The notes: generated by a model from the sequence alone, not told the origin. DNA of 64,000 nucleotides from Trichoplax adhaerens (GCF_000150275.1 NW_002060948.1:3918759-3982758); one strand, 5' to 3'; shown: positions 49,901 through 63,350, counted from the stretch's first letter. Numbers and translations are program-made.

Positions 49901-52766
49901 TCTACAGCTGTATCACGAATTAAACAGAACCTTACAAATTATAATTTTTTTTAACGTATTTTGCCTTATGATAGGTAGAAAATTTCAGTACGTTAACCTA
50001 ACACTTGCCTTTATGCATAATTTTCATTAGGTCACAGACGAGACAAATTCAACTTTTTTCGAACAAATTAATAGACCAAAATTACTTTTATTTTCATCAC
50101 GACCTAACCCCTCACTAAAACTTTCATTACTTGCGATGGAATTTCAAAATTACGTCAAATTTGGCATGGCATCCCTCGGTAGCGAGAATAATAAATTAAG
50201 AGAACAATTTAACGCCCATCCTTCAGATCCAACCGCATTTCTGTTTAAAAGAAAATCAACTTATACCATTCAAAATTTTACTGGTAACGATATTACTTTA
50301 TATGCAAAATATACTATTAGTATATCTATTAATGACTTTTTAAGTTAGATTACTTATGTTATTACGATATTGTGTTTTTCTTACTGATATTTCCTACGGA
50401 GGTTGTTAGCTCGATAAAATACAGGTATTTCTGTTGCTATCCTTATACCATCATACTATTTTTATAGGCGTCGGATATGAAGGCTGGAGCTTTACACAAA
50501 TTGGTAGAAGATAATAAATATCTAAATTTGCCTAGGCTAGAATCACACACCATGTTTTATGACTTATGCAAAGAGAAATCAATGTAAATTGAAATTTTGT
50601 AATACAATCACAACCTCCATATGTCTTAATCTTTAAATTACAATTCTTGTTTACGCAGTAATGAAGTAATATGTTATTGTTGGATAAAGACTAAGCACTA
50701 TTGTGGTTGGGTTTATTTGCTTTTTAGAATATGTATTATCCTATTTATTGCCGATTCAACAGTCGATAAAGAGACCATGAAGCGTGTTGAAGAAATTATG
50801 ACAGACGATAACGTTAATATTGATAATGTTCGTATGGCTTACGCTTCAGTAAAACTGCAAGGTGCCTTTTTTAATTCATTTGATATGAAAAAATTATCGA
50901 AATCAACGGATGAATGTACAAGTGTTTACCATGACAAGGTAACTACTTGTCTAACTGTAACTTGACTAAGCGTTTATATTGCTTTTTACTTGGCTTTCTT
51001 ATCACTTGTTTTGTACTCTTTCATTAGGTTTTATTTTTAAAGAGATTGGAAGACGATGAGGCAATATATGATTGGTACGAAGATGGCTGGTGTGTTAGCT
51101 CATCTAGCACCCGGGACTTGATTATGAAAGCCAGAGCATATGCAACTTCTAAAAATAAGATGACATCCAAGACTATACTCTCGAAATTAGTTGATGAAAA
51201 TGCTCCGGTAAATAAACACGCTGCTCTATAATTTAACAAGGTTTAAATTAGTAGTTATATCGCATGAATTGTTCTATGTAATAATTTTACTCCTCAAATT
51301 ATCTGTGCTGCTCGCATTTTAAGTTGTATACATTAACCTCTTTTATTTAGGGTATATTTGGTCGAATGCAGAATTCTATCAAGTTCGCAACAAAAACACT
51401 CAAGCGTCTTCCTAACTATATTTTCAGGTTTTCTATTCATTTCACATAGTACTTAATAATGATATTAATACGGATTATTATCTCTTGTTACGCAAAATTT
51501 TATTTACGTTCATAATCTTGTCATAGTATTGTGTACCTTCCTCATCACTTCATTCGTTACTACGCAAGTTATACTGTATTAAGGTGGTTAGGCAGAGACT
51601 GGTATAATGTTATCATTAACAAGTTAGGTATAATAATCAGTCTGGTGTACGTTATTTTTCGAGATACACGCCTCTAGTAGCGAGAGCTGTAATGTTTTCA
51701 ATTATTACTATTATTAATTGTAAGGTTCATAATCATTATTATTATTATTAATCATAAATAAAGAAATCATTTTAATTTCAGCGAAAGATTTGTACTTGTA
51801 AATCCGAATGTAAACATTTTGCCTTTTTTCGTTGGAATAATTTTTATACTTAGCAATTCCCTGACTGCACTTGTATTTTTCAGAATTGAAGCACTACCTT
51901 TTTTTATGATACCAATGCTTTGTATTTTCGTGGCAAGTTTGACCTCTTTAGTAGGACCAGATCTGCCGTAAGTAGTTTAATGCTTTCGTGCAATAAGCAA
52001 ATTCTGTAAATAATTAAATATTCTAATGTTTCTATATGGTAGCAATCATGACATAAAGCGAAAGAAAAAGAGAGAGAAAGCAAAGCTACATTCTGAAACT
52101 GCTTCATTTAGAATACCGCAGTTATCCTATAGAAACGAAGATGATTTAATCCATGACGCACGCCATGGCCATCTTACTATGTTAATTTTACTGCAAGAGA
52201 CTAACAATGAAGATGCTAGGAATTCTCCTTTATTTAAAACGTTTGCATCAGTTATGAATATTCACAGGTACAGTATGGGGCTTGCAGTCTTCATTTAAAC
52301 AAGTATTTAACGACTGTATGCTACCAAATTTTGTTGATCGATTACAATTGGGAATCTTTTTTTGAGATGTAATCTTTTTGTGGTAAATACTTTCTTTAGA
52401 CGAGAATTTTTATCCTTGGGATGCTGCTGGCTGTCGTTGACAGCGCATAAAAATTGGTGCTGGAAATTATTAGCAGAAATAACACCCATTGATGAATCAT
52501 TAACTGGCTGTGTTCTTGCTATTAATGGCTATCGACAATATTTTATGTTTTTAAAATTATCCGGGATTAACTCATTAAAACAAAATGATAATGATGCTAA
52601 TGATTGTGGTGAATTTCTTGGCCTGGAAGACGTAGATAATGTGAAAGTTAGGGCTAAACAACTTCGACATAAACTTCCTGATTGGATTGGAAGACTACGA
52701 GATGGTTCACTTACACGATATTCAGTAGAAATTTGGCCTAAAATATCGATTTTAGATGAGTTATGA
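46991..52766 (+). CDS. DNAJC16: DNAJC16, ER membrane J-domain protein with thioredoxin-like region, complete, 12 exons
   Basis: DNAJC16 (ERdj8) is an ER membrane J protein, linked in vertebrates to autophagosome formation. Exons: 46991-47157, 48349-48415, 48912-49299, 49594-49721, 50031-50283, about 50468-50582, 50728-50940, 51027-51207, 51351-51427, 51884-51967, 52043-52267 and 52400-52766. An N-terminal hydrophobic signal (FVSFFFLFLIQCFIVIA) precedes the J domain, NPYQVLQVHRDASQSEIRRA, with WHPDKN formed across the first intron. A thioredoxin-like domain follows with FCLKC and TGLPSVYVV. A membrane segment, ALPFFMIPMLCIFVASL, is encoded by exon 10, then a basic cytosolic stretch (KRKKKREKAK). 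The C-terminal domain has GCVLAINGYRQYFMFLKL and WIGRLRDGSLTRY, matching the vertebrate C-terminus. The exon 5 to 6 join keeps frame only if exon 6 begins near 50490 (before ALHKLVEDN); a start at 50468 is off by one phase. Confidence 0.93.
47158..48348 (+). other. Long first intron of DNAJC16
   Basis: Runs from the GTAAGT donor after CTGCAATG to the acceptor before GCATCCTGAT. It is 1.2 kb, against 60 to 620 for the others. I see no exon or repeat inside. A minus-strand open frame at 47516-47737 has no support. Confidence 0.7.
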
Positions 52767-54667
52767 GGCATGTTAATGGAAATAATTTTCAATGATATGT
52801 TCCTATGTTAATATGCAATTATTAAATTAGGGAAATAGATCGTTTCCCTTATCTTTATAGTAATTCTTAGGCATACGGCAAAAATGATATTGTATGCCTG
52901 GCTGTAGTATAACGTAAATGAATACTGGAGCCAGAATATTTAGGCAACTAATTTTTAATATTATTGTTGGTAGATTTTTGACATTATTGATCGAATATAG
53001 TAAACAGTGTATCATCTGCTAATAACAGCGATAGACTGATTTGCACCCTTTTTTAAAATATACACGTACAGTAAAGAAGTAAAATATTCGATGTTTACAC
53101 AGACTGTACCACAATATCGGTGTATTATTATTATTATAGCAGAAATTAATTAAATGATTTACATCGACGGCCTACTACTCCGGAACAATGACTTAACTTA
53201 TAATGCTTTCTATCATCAATATTATATTCAACACTAGCGTATACCGATACACGTCTAATTTAATGAATTACCTTACTAATGAAGAAGTAAATATGTTTAG
53301 ATTAAATTTATTAGGATTTATTGTCTTGTTATTATTGGGTATTCGTCTGTTATTTATAGTAATCCAATCTTTCAATCTAAATCTTTTTATAAGTATACTG
53401 TATTAGCTATCATGATTGATAATTATATATATATATATATGTATATATAATTAATTGTTATATATGCAAGGTTATGAACAAAAGCATATGTTATTATTGA
53501 ATTGACTTGGCGTCAGTTTAGCCGCGGTATTGTTAATGCTATTTCAGTTTGTATCATTTTATTATAATAACACGGTCACAAGCAAGAGATCGGTAACCCT
53601 TGTACTAGTTTTTGAGTCATAACTTTATCTGTTTACGACAGCAAGTTACTGCATTTTATACACATGTGCATAAGTATCAGAGAAATACCTGATCGGGATC
53701 TACAGTTCTTATATCATGCATTTACCTCTGTGTTTGAAATAGATATTCTGCAATGTATTAGTACTGTATCTGTTCAATTAATTAAAAACTTATCCGAAAT
53801 CGCGCAACTTTTGCTGTTATATTGTATTATGATTTATCAGTAGTTTTTAGATGTAAATAGTATTACTTAGGTAGGAAATAACGACGTAATTGGGCTGGTT
53901 TTAGCGTATTAAGGAATCTTTCAAGATGATTGGCTATCGACAGTTTTATGATATAAGCCGCATCAACCATAGTGGTACTTAACTGCTTCTTGCTACTGTA
54001 TAAACATATTTGTCACTTTAATTGGATGTCATCTTCCTAGCATATTCTATAATGATACCATTGCTTATAAGCTCAGTTTCATCTTTTTTTTATTTTCAAA
54101 GTTTGAAAAATACTAAACTCAAAATTGTATGGTTACTGAATATAGTACGTTCGGCACAGACTATGTGCAGGATTAAATCATCCATTCTTTTAGTTTACAT
54201 TGCATGACTATTTCAAATATAATTATAATGAATCGGTTTGGTTAGAAGGTAGCATAACTTTTAATTCCTTCGTTACTTATTTTAGCTAGCACTGTTAGCA
54301 TAACGAAGAATTTACTATATTACAAAGCTATAAAGCGTACAGAGTAGAGAAATTGAAGAATCAAAGAAATTGTACAATATTGGTATCTTGTGTTTCGAAA
54401 CAGCATCATAAAATCGATGTTATGCAAGTTTATCAACTATTATTGCTTATAGGACTATTGGCAGCTTTATCACTGCTTAGTGATTGATGGTAAATGACAT
54501 CATCGCTTTAAGCTATTAACTATCTTAAGAATAAAAGGCTACTGATATAGTCCAAAAGAAGATTTTTATTCTTTTAAATACAACTTTATATACAGTACTA
54601 ATAACCTGGTGTAATTGTTAATAGCTTCGGTACATTATCCGTTTTACAAATGTAAATTGTTTATGGT
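52767..54667. other. Intergenic, tail-to-tail between DNAJC16 and MORN1
   Basis: About 1.9 kb between two convergent genes. It contains an (AT)n microsatellite near 53423-53449 and, on the minus strand, a likely AATAAA for MORN1 at about 54565-54570. The open frame at 53203-53406 encodes a hydrophobic peptide with no family match or splice context, and I do not call it. Confidence 0.5.
53423..53449. repeat. (AT)n microsatellite
   Basis: A run of alternating T and A, interrupted once by G near 53441, in the spacer between DNAJC16 and MORN1. Confidence 0.9.
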
Positions 54668-57600
54668 TTAGCTTTCGTTGTCTTTTCGATTCTCGAGTTT
54701 ACTGCTTTTACCATCGAGTTTAGGTTCTGATTTTTCTTTCGATTTTGTCTTAGCTGCCTTTTTATGCTTTTTGATAGTTGCAACAGCATTAACCTTCACA
54801 CATATGCTAACTGGATCTAATAGCTTATCTAGGAACGGTGGATTCGTCACTTCACGAATAGTAATAATATAATCGCCTAATTATAGTTAAGAAAATCAAG
54901 GAGATTAGAAACGAATTGTAGATTTATTCCATTCAATATGGGTATGATATTTATATATTGCGTCTTGTCTATTTAGAGTTTCCAATCCTTTCTATCTTAT
55001 AATTGAAATACATACATACTAATTCTTAATTATTAGTAATTGACTAGTTATAGTTATAAACTGTGAACTTTAAAATTTTTCCCGTGCATCTAGTGGTTCA
55101 TGTTTTAAATAAACTGTAGTAATGTATGGTATACGTGCTGATATGCTGTCGCTATTTAAAATTGTTATTCTACCTGGTAGACAATATTTTTCCTCTGGTG
55201 ATATAACTCTTGACGATTTTTCAGCTCTTTTATTAGCATCCTCTTTATTGCTTTCCTTATTAAGTAGATCATTGGAACCTGAACTTTGTTTCTTTTTTAA
55301 GACACTTTTCTCTTTCATCACGGTAGTTTGATTATCAGATCGAACTTTAGATCGAGGTAACCCAACCGATGATTGTCTCTTACGACGTTTAGTTTCACCT
55401 TCGGTTTTATTTTCTGCATCATTTGCCTCCCCTGAGTTTTCATTATTACCGTAGCCTAGCATGACTTTAATATGTTGTGGGGCTGGAGGTAAAAGAAGGT
55501 TGGTAAAACTCCCTCTCCCACCTTGTGTTCGGATATTACTAACAGATGGATAAAGATTAGCTACTAATTTGTTATTAGCATCGGTATCAGCAGTACCATC
55601 TTGATTTAATGGTATTGATGGGTTGTTTTGTATATTAGAATTAGACGAAGAGGTAGTAACTTCCGATGATTTGCCATTTTTACTTCCTAAATGAAGCCAT
55701 TAACAACAATATCAATATTAAACTATATAGTTTAATAAGTAACACAGTAGAATCTTGTAGATACTTACGAGATTGCTGCTGTTTCGAGTTATTACCATTG
55801 CTTTGAGTATTTTGCGGAGAATCAGCTTGATTATATAGCGATGGTGTAAGAGGTGCAGTAGGACTAACTGGAGAATTGAATTGTGATGTTGTGTGGGATG
55901 GTGATTGTTCTAAATCAGTTAATTTCAAATTTTGAACTTTTTTAAGTTCTTGATGATCATTTTTAGCCAACTGTTCATCAGATTGAGTAGCGTTCAAACT
56001 ATCTTCTCCTTTATTCTGATCGTTGGCTTCTTCGTCTTCTAAGGTTTCCACAACGTATGATATTGGATAAGATTCTGTCTCAATGCTGTCAGTTATTCAT
56101 ATGCAGGAGAATATACAATATAGAAATGGATTAGACGATAATTTAGTATTTGCTACTAAATAAGGGAGGAAATTCTTTAAAGTTATTGATCAATTTTTAT
56201 ATTACTAGTCTCGAAAAGTAATGCCGGTAGTTATTACGAGATAATGTGGTTCATAGCATCAGCAGATAAAGTATAGTTGTGTATATAGTGTTAGCTAATG
56301 ACTGATTATTTCCTATTAATAATAAAAAATTCTACAGTATAGTATTAAATTTAGCAATTTATATTATTAACATGAATGTGTATATTTAAGGCAACATGCC
56401 ATTCTAATTTAACGACTGATAATTGACTAGGATATCTAACATCTAACAGCTTGAGTATTTTTAATTATGATATATTAAAGAACATATTCAAATGTTTTAA
56501 CATTTTTACTTCATTTCGAAAATGCGTATGGAAATTGTAAGTAATTATCCATAAAGCATGGATGATATGACAACCCCCTCTCCAAAAAAATAGAAAACTA
56601 ATAATCTTGATTATTAACTTTACCTTGGAGTTGTTTTTTCTGCCTTTTCTTTCTTAATCGATTCATTTTCAATAATGGGTTGCATTTGATTTTCCTCAGT
56701 GAAAGGTTTCTTAATGGCCGCTGTGATTTGAAGTAAACGGCCAGTATCTAATGTCATGAAATGTCAAAGCACACCAGATATGAACGTATTAATAATTGAT
56801 CTCAGTTAAGATTTAATTTTACATTTAAGTTAGGAAATTGATTATATTAGTACTATTTCAACAGTACGCTATAGGTTTACTGACCCTGTGTAGGCTCTCC
56901 TTCATCGGTTAAACACATTATTTCAATATTGAATGGACTACCTTGACTAATTTCAATATTATCGTCTCCAAGGATAACTAATTTGTGAGTTTCCACTAGA
57001 AGAGACAATATTTCTATGTTATACACCGATGATTTACTTTAATATTATTTTATTTAGAATTTCAGCGTCCTTATAACCATTATAATCTACTAAGATACCT
57101 GATGGCCGGCCACCAATCCACATGCCTTCATAAATTACTCCGGAAGAATGCTGCATTCCACCTAGGCCATGAAATCGATCATTACGCCATTGCCCCTAAG
57201 AATTCAATTTTAAATTATGACTGTGTTCCTTCTTTATCAAATCAATGCAAAATTTAGCTGTATCAATTCTGCTATTTACGGACGATGTGGAATTAATTAT
57301 CATTGCACTACTCGATCAATTAAATCATATCTATTCTCGGTGGAATAGAAATGTCATTAAATCAATCAAACAAGCTAACACTTGTGGTAAATTTATTAGA
57401 CCTCGTAGATGCTGCCATCTGTACTTCTTAATACACCATGTCCTTGGCGCAAGCCAAGGATCCAGTCGCCTTCATAACAATCACCATCGCTAAAGAATAA
57501 AATAACATCCAAGAAATAAATAGATTATATGAGTTTCGGGCATTCCTATATTGTTCTTAAATGGCTTATAATTGAAGCTGTATGTTCATGATGAAATCGT

Positions 57601-58968
57601 TACCCGTAGACTTGAGTACCACTCCCGTGCCTTTTATGATTATAGAACATTCCTTCGTAGATATCACCATTTTTGGTGGTTAACGTTCCATTTCCTAGGT
57701 AGATAAATTGTCAAATTGCAATCAAGAAATGGTCGATTTTGGCCAATCTCTCGCATGCATTTGAGATGAATTATTGGCATACCTTCTCTTAAATTGTAAT
57801 GCCAGTCGCCTTCGTAGCTTCCTCCATCTGCATAACGCATAATTCCAATGCCATTAATTTCACCCTTATCAAACTCTCCAGTATAGCTGTTGCCGTTGGA
57901 CCACTTTCGAAATCCTGCACCATCCATTTCTCCATCTTTAAATTCTCCTTCATAGTATCCACCATCACTCATAATTAACTTTCCGTGGCCTATAAATATT
58001 GATTGCATTAAATTAGAAAGTGTTTCATTCAGTTGAATGGACAGATATTGTACTGTATTCAGTAGCATCACCAATTATGGCGACTAAGACGTTATGAAAT
58101 CTCCAGTAATAATTGAAATGGAGTTACGATTTAAAATTAATCCATTACCATGTTTTTTGCCATTATGCCAGCCACCTTCATATTTAAAGAAACGATTCTT
58201 GTATGTGTATATACCAAATCCTATACCGATAAAAAGGATGATATAAAATTTGTATAACTGATAATTGAATGCATACTTAGACCATTTTACCAATGATTGG
58301 CTTTTAATAAAACAGTTTAGCAGCAACTATTTCACACAAACCACTAACAGTATCGGATCATCCAATGTATACTTTTATAAACTAAATCATTACACCACAG
58401 GTTGACTCTCAATAAACAGTTTAGCAGCAAAAGTTTCATATAATCGCTAGCAGCGATTATATGAAACAGATAGAAATAAAATGGCTATGACTCATTACAT
58501 TTGAACGCATACCGGTACTGTATAGAGTGATCATTATCTGGAATGTTCGCATAAAATATACAGTATATGGATGATGCTAATTGTTACGCTTAATATATGG
58601 ATATTTAGTTATTGCAGTTTCAATAACATATAGAAGATTCACTAAAGTAATGGTAGAAATAATAATTGTGATCATTGAAATTTCAATCCATCATATATAT
58701 GAAAGACGTCAATATCCATTTAAGCATACTGTAAGGTAAACTAAATATCGTACAGAAAGTTTATTAATTATGGGGTAACTGGTTAAGAATAATAATTTTA
58801 GTCACTTAGATTTATTATAATCTTACCATGGCGGAGCTGATTCTTCGTTTCGCCAACATACTCATTAGGACGATTGATTCTCTCTTCATTACCTTTCCTA
58901 TTTTTAGATAACCTATCTATATTTGTTCTTGAACGTTTAATGATTTTATTTTTTGTTGCAGTTTCCAT
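54668..58968 (-). CDS. MORN1: MORN1, MORN-repeat protein with C-terminal extension, complete, 11 exons
   Basis: MORN repeats form beta-hairpin rods used as membrane or cytoskeletal scaffolds. Exons in order: 58827-58968, 58149-58220, 57783-57989, 57604-57694, 57402-57489, 57099-57195, 56885-56995, about 56624-56747, about 55767-56084, about 55135-55686 and 54668-54881. The N-terminus is basic (METATKNKIIKRSRTN). Eight MORN units follow, from FKYEGGWHNGKKHGHGKL through YYEGEFKDGEMDGAG, SYTGEFDKGEINGIG, SYEGDWHYNLREGNG, IYEGMFYNHKRHGSG, CYEGDWILGLRQGHG and IYEGQWRNDRFHGLG to VIYEGMWIGGRPS. After these, HKLVILGDDNIEISQGSPF and the C-terminal YIITIREVTNPPFLDKLLDP match vertebrate MORN1 as I recall it, beyond the repeat region. 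A long Ser/Asn/Lys-rich disordered segment (exons 9-10) separates them. The exon 10 donor near 55135 restores frame into the last exon; reading through instead stops near 55070. Confidence 0.92.
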
Positions 58969-60054
58969 CACTATAAATGATTAAATTAAAAGTGGAGAAT
59001 ATAGTGTAAGTAAATGATTGGTGATTGATAGTCATTTATCATGGTATAGTAATACTATCGTGTTGAATTGTTTGTAAATAATAGTAATAACTATCAATTT
59101 AAAACTGCTTAGGTAGCAGAAAATGCTAGCTAAGATAGGTAAAAATCGATCCAATATTTATCTGGAGTTCACTTTACTCGAACGAACAATTTTAATAGCC
59201 TATAATGTGGTAAATTAGAACACAATCGAAGTGACCAAGCTAATGACTAAAATTTCAAGCCTACTATTTCATATTGGATTAATTGTTGTAGCAAAGTGAA
59301 TAGATTAAGACGACAATGTTATGATGGCGCTAGAATGATCTACTAAAAAAGTCTATTGCTTTGCATATAGAGATGTTAGATGAATGATGCTTGTAGAATA
59401 ACGTATAGATAAATAGAATTAACGAATTTATAATTTAACCTTTAAGGGAGCTGTTGGATACGACTATGTGATGATGGCGCTAGAATGATCTACTAAAATA
59501 ATCTATGCATTTGCATGTCGAGATGCTGAATAGACGATGCTTGGAGGATAGCATATAAATAAAATTGACTGATTTGTAATTAACTATCCAGAGAGCTATG
59601 GGATAAAGATATCGGAGACAGAGATATAGACTAACCTGGTTGCATTCTCTATACATGTAAATTGTTCATGGAATAAAGTGCATAGCTCTTATTTACACTT
59701 GTGGTATAGCAACTTGATAGTGAATAATTCTACCTTATCGTATTGCATGGATACGGTGATCTTATTACTCTTGCTGTACGTTATACAGACATACTGTACA
59801 TCAGGTTACCTACCTAATTGCCTGTCCAACCCATACAAGAGTTTCAATGTGATGCTTTAAGCAATAAAAATTGATATAATTCTACTGTAGCCTCTCTCTA
59901 TGTAGTCCAGAACTGATAGTATATACTAGTATTTTGAAAGATTGATAGGCAAGCATTTTATTTTGTATGGTTGCTAGGATACGTTGTTTTGCAACATGGC
60001 TTATCCGAGTAAGTCAATTTGTTGGTATGGTAGTGGGGTTGCACTTAGAACGTT
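58969..60054. other. Upstream of MORN1; promoter region and start of repeat cluster
   Basis: Sequence 5' of MORN1 (minus strand). I see no exon. It includes a two-copy 150 bp repeat at 59321-59605. The open frame 59678-59860 is unsupported. Confidence 0.45.
59321..59605. repeat. Two tandem copies of a ~150 bp unit
   Basis: 'atgatggcgctagaatgatc' occurs at 59321 and 59471, followed in both by 'tactaaaa', 'tctatg/ctttgcat', 'gagatg', 'gatgcttg' and 'gagctgt/gagctat' segments. Copies are moderately diverged. Confidence 0.8.
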
Positions 60055-60370
60055 AGTATTACGTAAGTTGATTATGTTGGATAAAAATGAGAAGGTGCTG
60101 AGTAGGCAAATAATGGGGTAGTAATATAAAAAATGGACAACGAGAACTAGTATCGTAGGAAAAGTATTACGTGAGTTGATTGTGCTGGATAAAAATGAGA
60201 AGGTGTTGAGTAGGCAAATAATCGGGTAGTAATATAAAAATGGACAACGGGAACTAGTATCGTAGGAAAAGTATTACATGAGTTGATTGTGCTGGATAAA
60301 AATGAGAAGGTGTTGAGTAGGCAAATAATCGGGTAGTAATATAAAAAATGGATAACGGGAACTAGTATAA
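60055..60370. repeat. Three tandem copies of a ~108 bp unit, nearly identical
   Basis: Units begin 'agtattacgtgagttgattg' (with small changes) at 60055, 60163 and 60270. They share 'ggataaaaatgagaaggtgt', 'tgagtaggcaaataatcggg' and 'gggaactagtatcgtaggaa'. Periods are 108 and 107. High identity implies recent expansion. Confidence 0.95.
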
Positions 60371-61329
60371 AGTTACTGAACCTCGTAAAAGATGTTAAAT
60401 GAGCACATTATCGTAAACCGTCAGTAAAGCGACGGGAGTTTGCACTAGTACTCCTTATTTGATTTGCATAAGAGGAACAATTACTCATAATTGCGAGTCT
60501 TTATTCAGTCATGTTTATCTAGTAACAAAGACTGACATGACTCAATCCTTTCTCAGAATGTCTTGATCTATCTTTATTTCAAGTTGATGCGCTAATTCTA
60601 CGCTAATGTTAACTGATTGATGTCTTGTTATAGTGTGAACAACATATGCGGGTTTATTTTCAATGGCTATGGTTGCATTTTACTGTATGGTGCAGTCATC
60701 GAGTAGCTCGATTTATTTAGATATTGATTTTTATTTAATATAACACATTATCTATTAGCTGACATATTGCCGCATTAACTTGGTGATTTGTAAATTTTAT
60801 ATGCATATAAATTTAGTATTCATTTCGTAGCATAAATATTACATTTCTAGCTGATATTCCACCGCTTGGTATTTGACTATTCGATAATTTTATATACTTG
60901 TTATACGACACGGATTCAAAAAACTAATGAGATGTTAGATAACTGATGTTACTCATTAAGTTGAGCTTCTTTCAACTGATCAACCTTTTTGCTGGTTATT
61001 CAGATCCAAATTGCTGTCCATCTATTGGTACGCTATCATTGTCTATTACGTAATTTTTGCGGTAGGTTAGGTGTCGCGTATTTAATCATATTCAAGCCAA
61101 TCTTTGCTATATGTATTAAACATATTCTAAATACATATGTATATAGATATAAATTATCGGAATGCGGATATTAATATGCCCTTTTTTTATAACATACATT
61201 GTTATGCTACAATATTGGTATTTCGTACATGGTGAGCATTTAGTTTATTCCTTGTATATTTATTACCGGTACTCAGGAATATAGATGGTGCTTTTAAAAC
61301 GCATCCATGACGCACCTGGTAGTCTAGTC
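60371..61329. other. Unassigned spacer inside the repeat cluster
   Basis: About 1 kb of AT-rich sequence with no exon, RNA gene or repeat that I can recognise. The open frame at 60989-61174 is unsupported. Confidence 0.4.
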
Positions 61330-62480
61330 AGCTTTTATGGATTGCATGCTGTAGAAATACTCGTCCATCAAGAAATAATCTCTTTTTGCCCCTTGTTTGT
61401 AGCTGTACAACTACATCGATATACAATAATGCATTAGTATATGTGCTCTATTCATATTGTATCTACTAGGTCATTTTTTTGTCCATTGATACTCCAAAAT
61501 GTGGATATTAATATACTTTTAAGGTGCACCTCTATATATGTATACGAGTTGAACCGGCTTTACAACAAATAGTGCGAATACACCTATATCAAGAAACGTT
61601 CTGTTTTTGATTTCCTTTTTGGTGGTTGTACGAGAATATGTTGATGCTTCTGTAAATAATATACCAAGAAGCCTTTTCCTTTTTGTCTGCGTATTTGTAG
61701 TAGAGGCTTTTCCTCTTTATCTGGATATTTGTACAGTAGTAATAAGAGAAAATATTGATGCGTCTATGGATAATATATCAAAAAGTATTTTTTGGCAATC
61801 TTCGTATTTGTAGTGAGTTAGACGAGAATATTTTTATGCATGTATAAACAATATATTTATCCATCAAGAAGCATTTTCTTCTTTTATGTCTGTATTTGTA
61901 TTTACTGTACAGCATAGGAGAATCTATTTATGCGTCTACGGATAAAACGTGTATATCAAGAAGCTTTTTCCTTTATATCTCCGTATTTGTAGTAATAAGA
62001 GAATATAGTAATGCATCTGTGGATAACGAAATACTGTATATCAAAAAGCATTTTATGTTGATCTCGGTATTTGTAGCTAGACGAGAATATTTTTATGCGT
62101 CTTTGGATAATATACCCGTATATCGAGAAAGAATTTCTTCATTTAGCTCCATATTGATAGTTTTATAAGACCATGTTTATGCGTCTATGGAGAATATACA
62201 TCAAGGAGCAATTTCTTTTTACCTCCACATTTGTAGCTGTCTGAGAATCTATTTATGCGTCTATGGATAATTAATAAATATACTGTATGAAGAAACATTC
62301 TCCTTTTATCTGCGTATTTACAGTAATAGTTGATGCGTCTATAAATAATTATAATATGAGCGTATATCAAAAAAGTCTTTTCCTTTCTATTTTCGTATTT
62401 GCAGTAATGGGAAAATGTTTATCGTCTATGGAATACCCGTAGTTGTAGTTAGACGAGACTATATTCATGCCGTCCAACAA
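61330..62480. repeat. Degenerate minisatellite, about 12 copies of an ~80-95 bp unit
   Basis: Units contain 'gtatttgtagtaa', 'agacgagaatatttttatgc', 'gtctatggataatat' and 'atatcaagaagcattttctt', with many substitutions and indels. They recur every 80-95 bases, clearest from 61600 to 62420. The plus-strand open frames at 61607-61813 and 61896-62168 are translations of this repeat and show the same peptide pattern (Y.D/NAS.DNI...F) twice, so they are not called as genes. Confidence 0.85.
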
Positions 62481-62519
62481 CAAATCGACGCTAAAATGCA
62501 AATTGATGACTAATAAAAT

Positions 62520-63350
62520 AAGGGGACTGTCGCTGCGGAAAAGGCATCGCTAGACGACATTGTAGGAAAATGATCATTATCTATGAATGTGAGTTTACTC
62601 GATATTCCTAATTAATTGTGGTTTCTTTCATGTTGGCCCTACTCTACCTATGTAAGTGCTTCTCTTCTGCAGCATAGCTTGGTCTACTCGATGCTATTAA
62701 TAAGTATCAAATCGTCTATCACCAAGCTTACCGAGACTGCGGGCTGATGACTAGAAAAGGGTAGCAAGACTGTAGCTCACGAGAAGGCATCGCTAGACGA
62801 TATGGCGAGGAAATACCCCTATATCATCATGGTAAATTGTAGTTTCAAGTCATTTTCTTCATGTTTTCCCTATTCTACCCATGTAAGAGGTTTTCTTCTG
62901 CAGCATAGCTTGATCTACTCGATGCTATTGACAAGTATCGAATCGTCTATCATCAAGCTTACCGTAGACTGCGAGCTGATGACTAGAAAAGGGTAGCAAG
63001 ACTGTAGCTCACGAGAAGGCATCGCTAGACGACATGGCGAGGAAATACCCTTATATCATCATGGTAAATTGTAGTTTCAAATCTTTTCCTTCATGTTGTC
63101 CCTATGCTACCCATGTAAGAGGATTTCTTCCGCAGCATAGCTTGGTCTACTCGATATGATGCTATTGGCAAGTAAGGAAGCGTCCATCACCAAGCTACAC
63201 AGCAGAGTTGATGAGTAAAAAAATGGAGTGTGACTGTAGCTCAAGAGAAAGTAGAACTAGACGACATGGCGGGCGAATTCGATCATCCTTATGAATTGAT
63301 TGGACTGTAGTTTCAAGTTATTTCCTTCATGTTGGCCCTATTCTATCCCG
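62520..63350. repeat. Minisatellite, 3.5 copies of a ~235 bp unit
   Basis: 'aaggcatcgctagacgacat' or a close variant starts at 62541, 62784, 63016 and 63248 (periods 243, 232, 232). Units share 'ttcttctgcagcatagcttg', 'gtctactcgatgctattg', 'tcgtctatcaccaagcttac' and 'gctgatgactagaaaagggt'. The two central copies are nearly identical, the outer ones more diverged. Confidence 0.95.

Noticed and set aside
61607-62168. Two plus-strand open frames of 68 and 90 codons
   Set aside because: Both are translations of the 80-95 bp minisatellite and show its periodic pattern.
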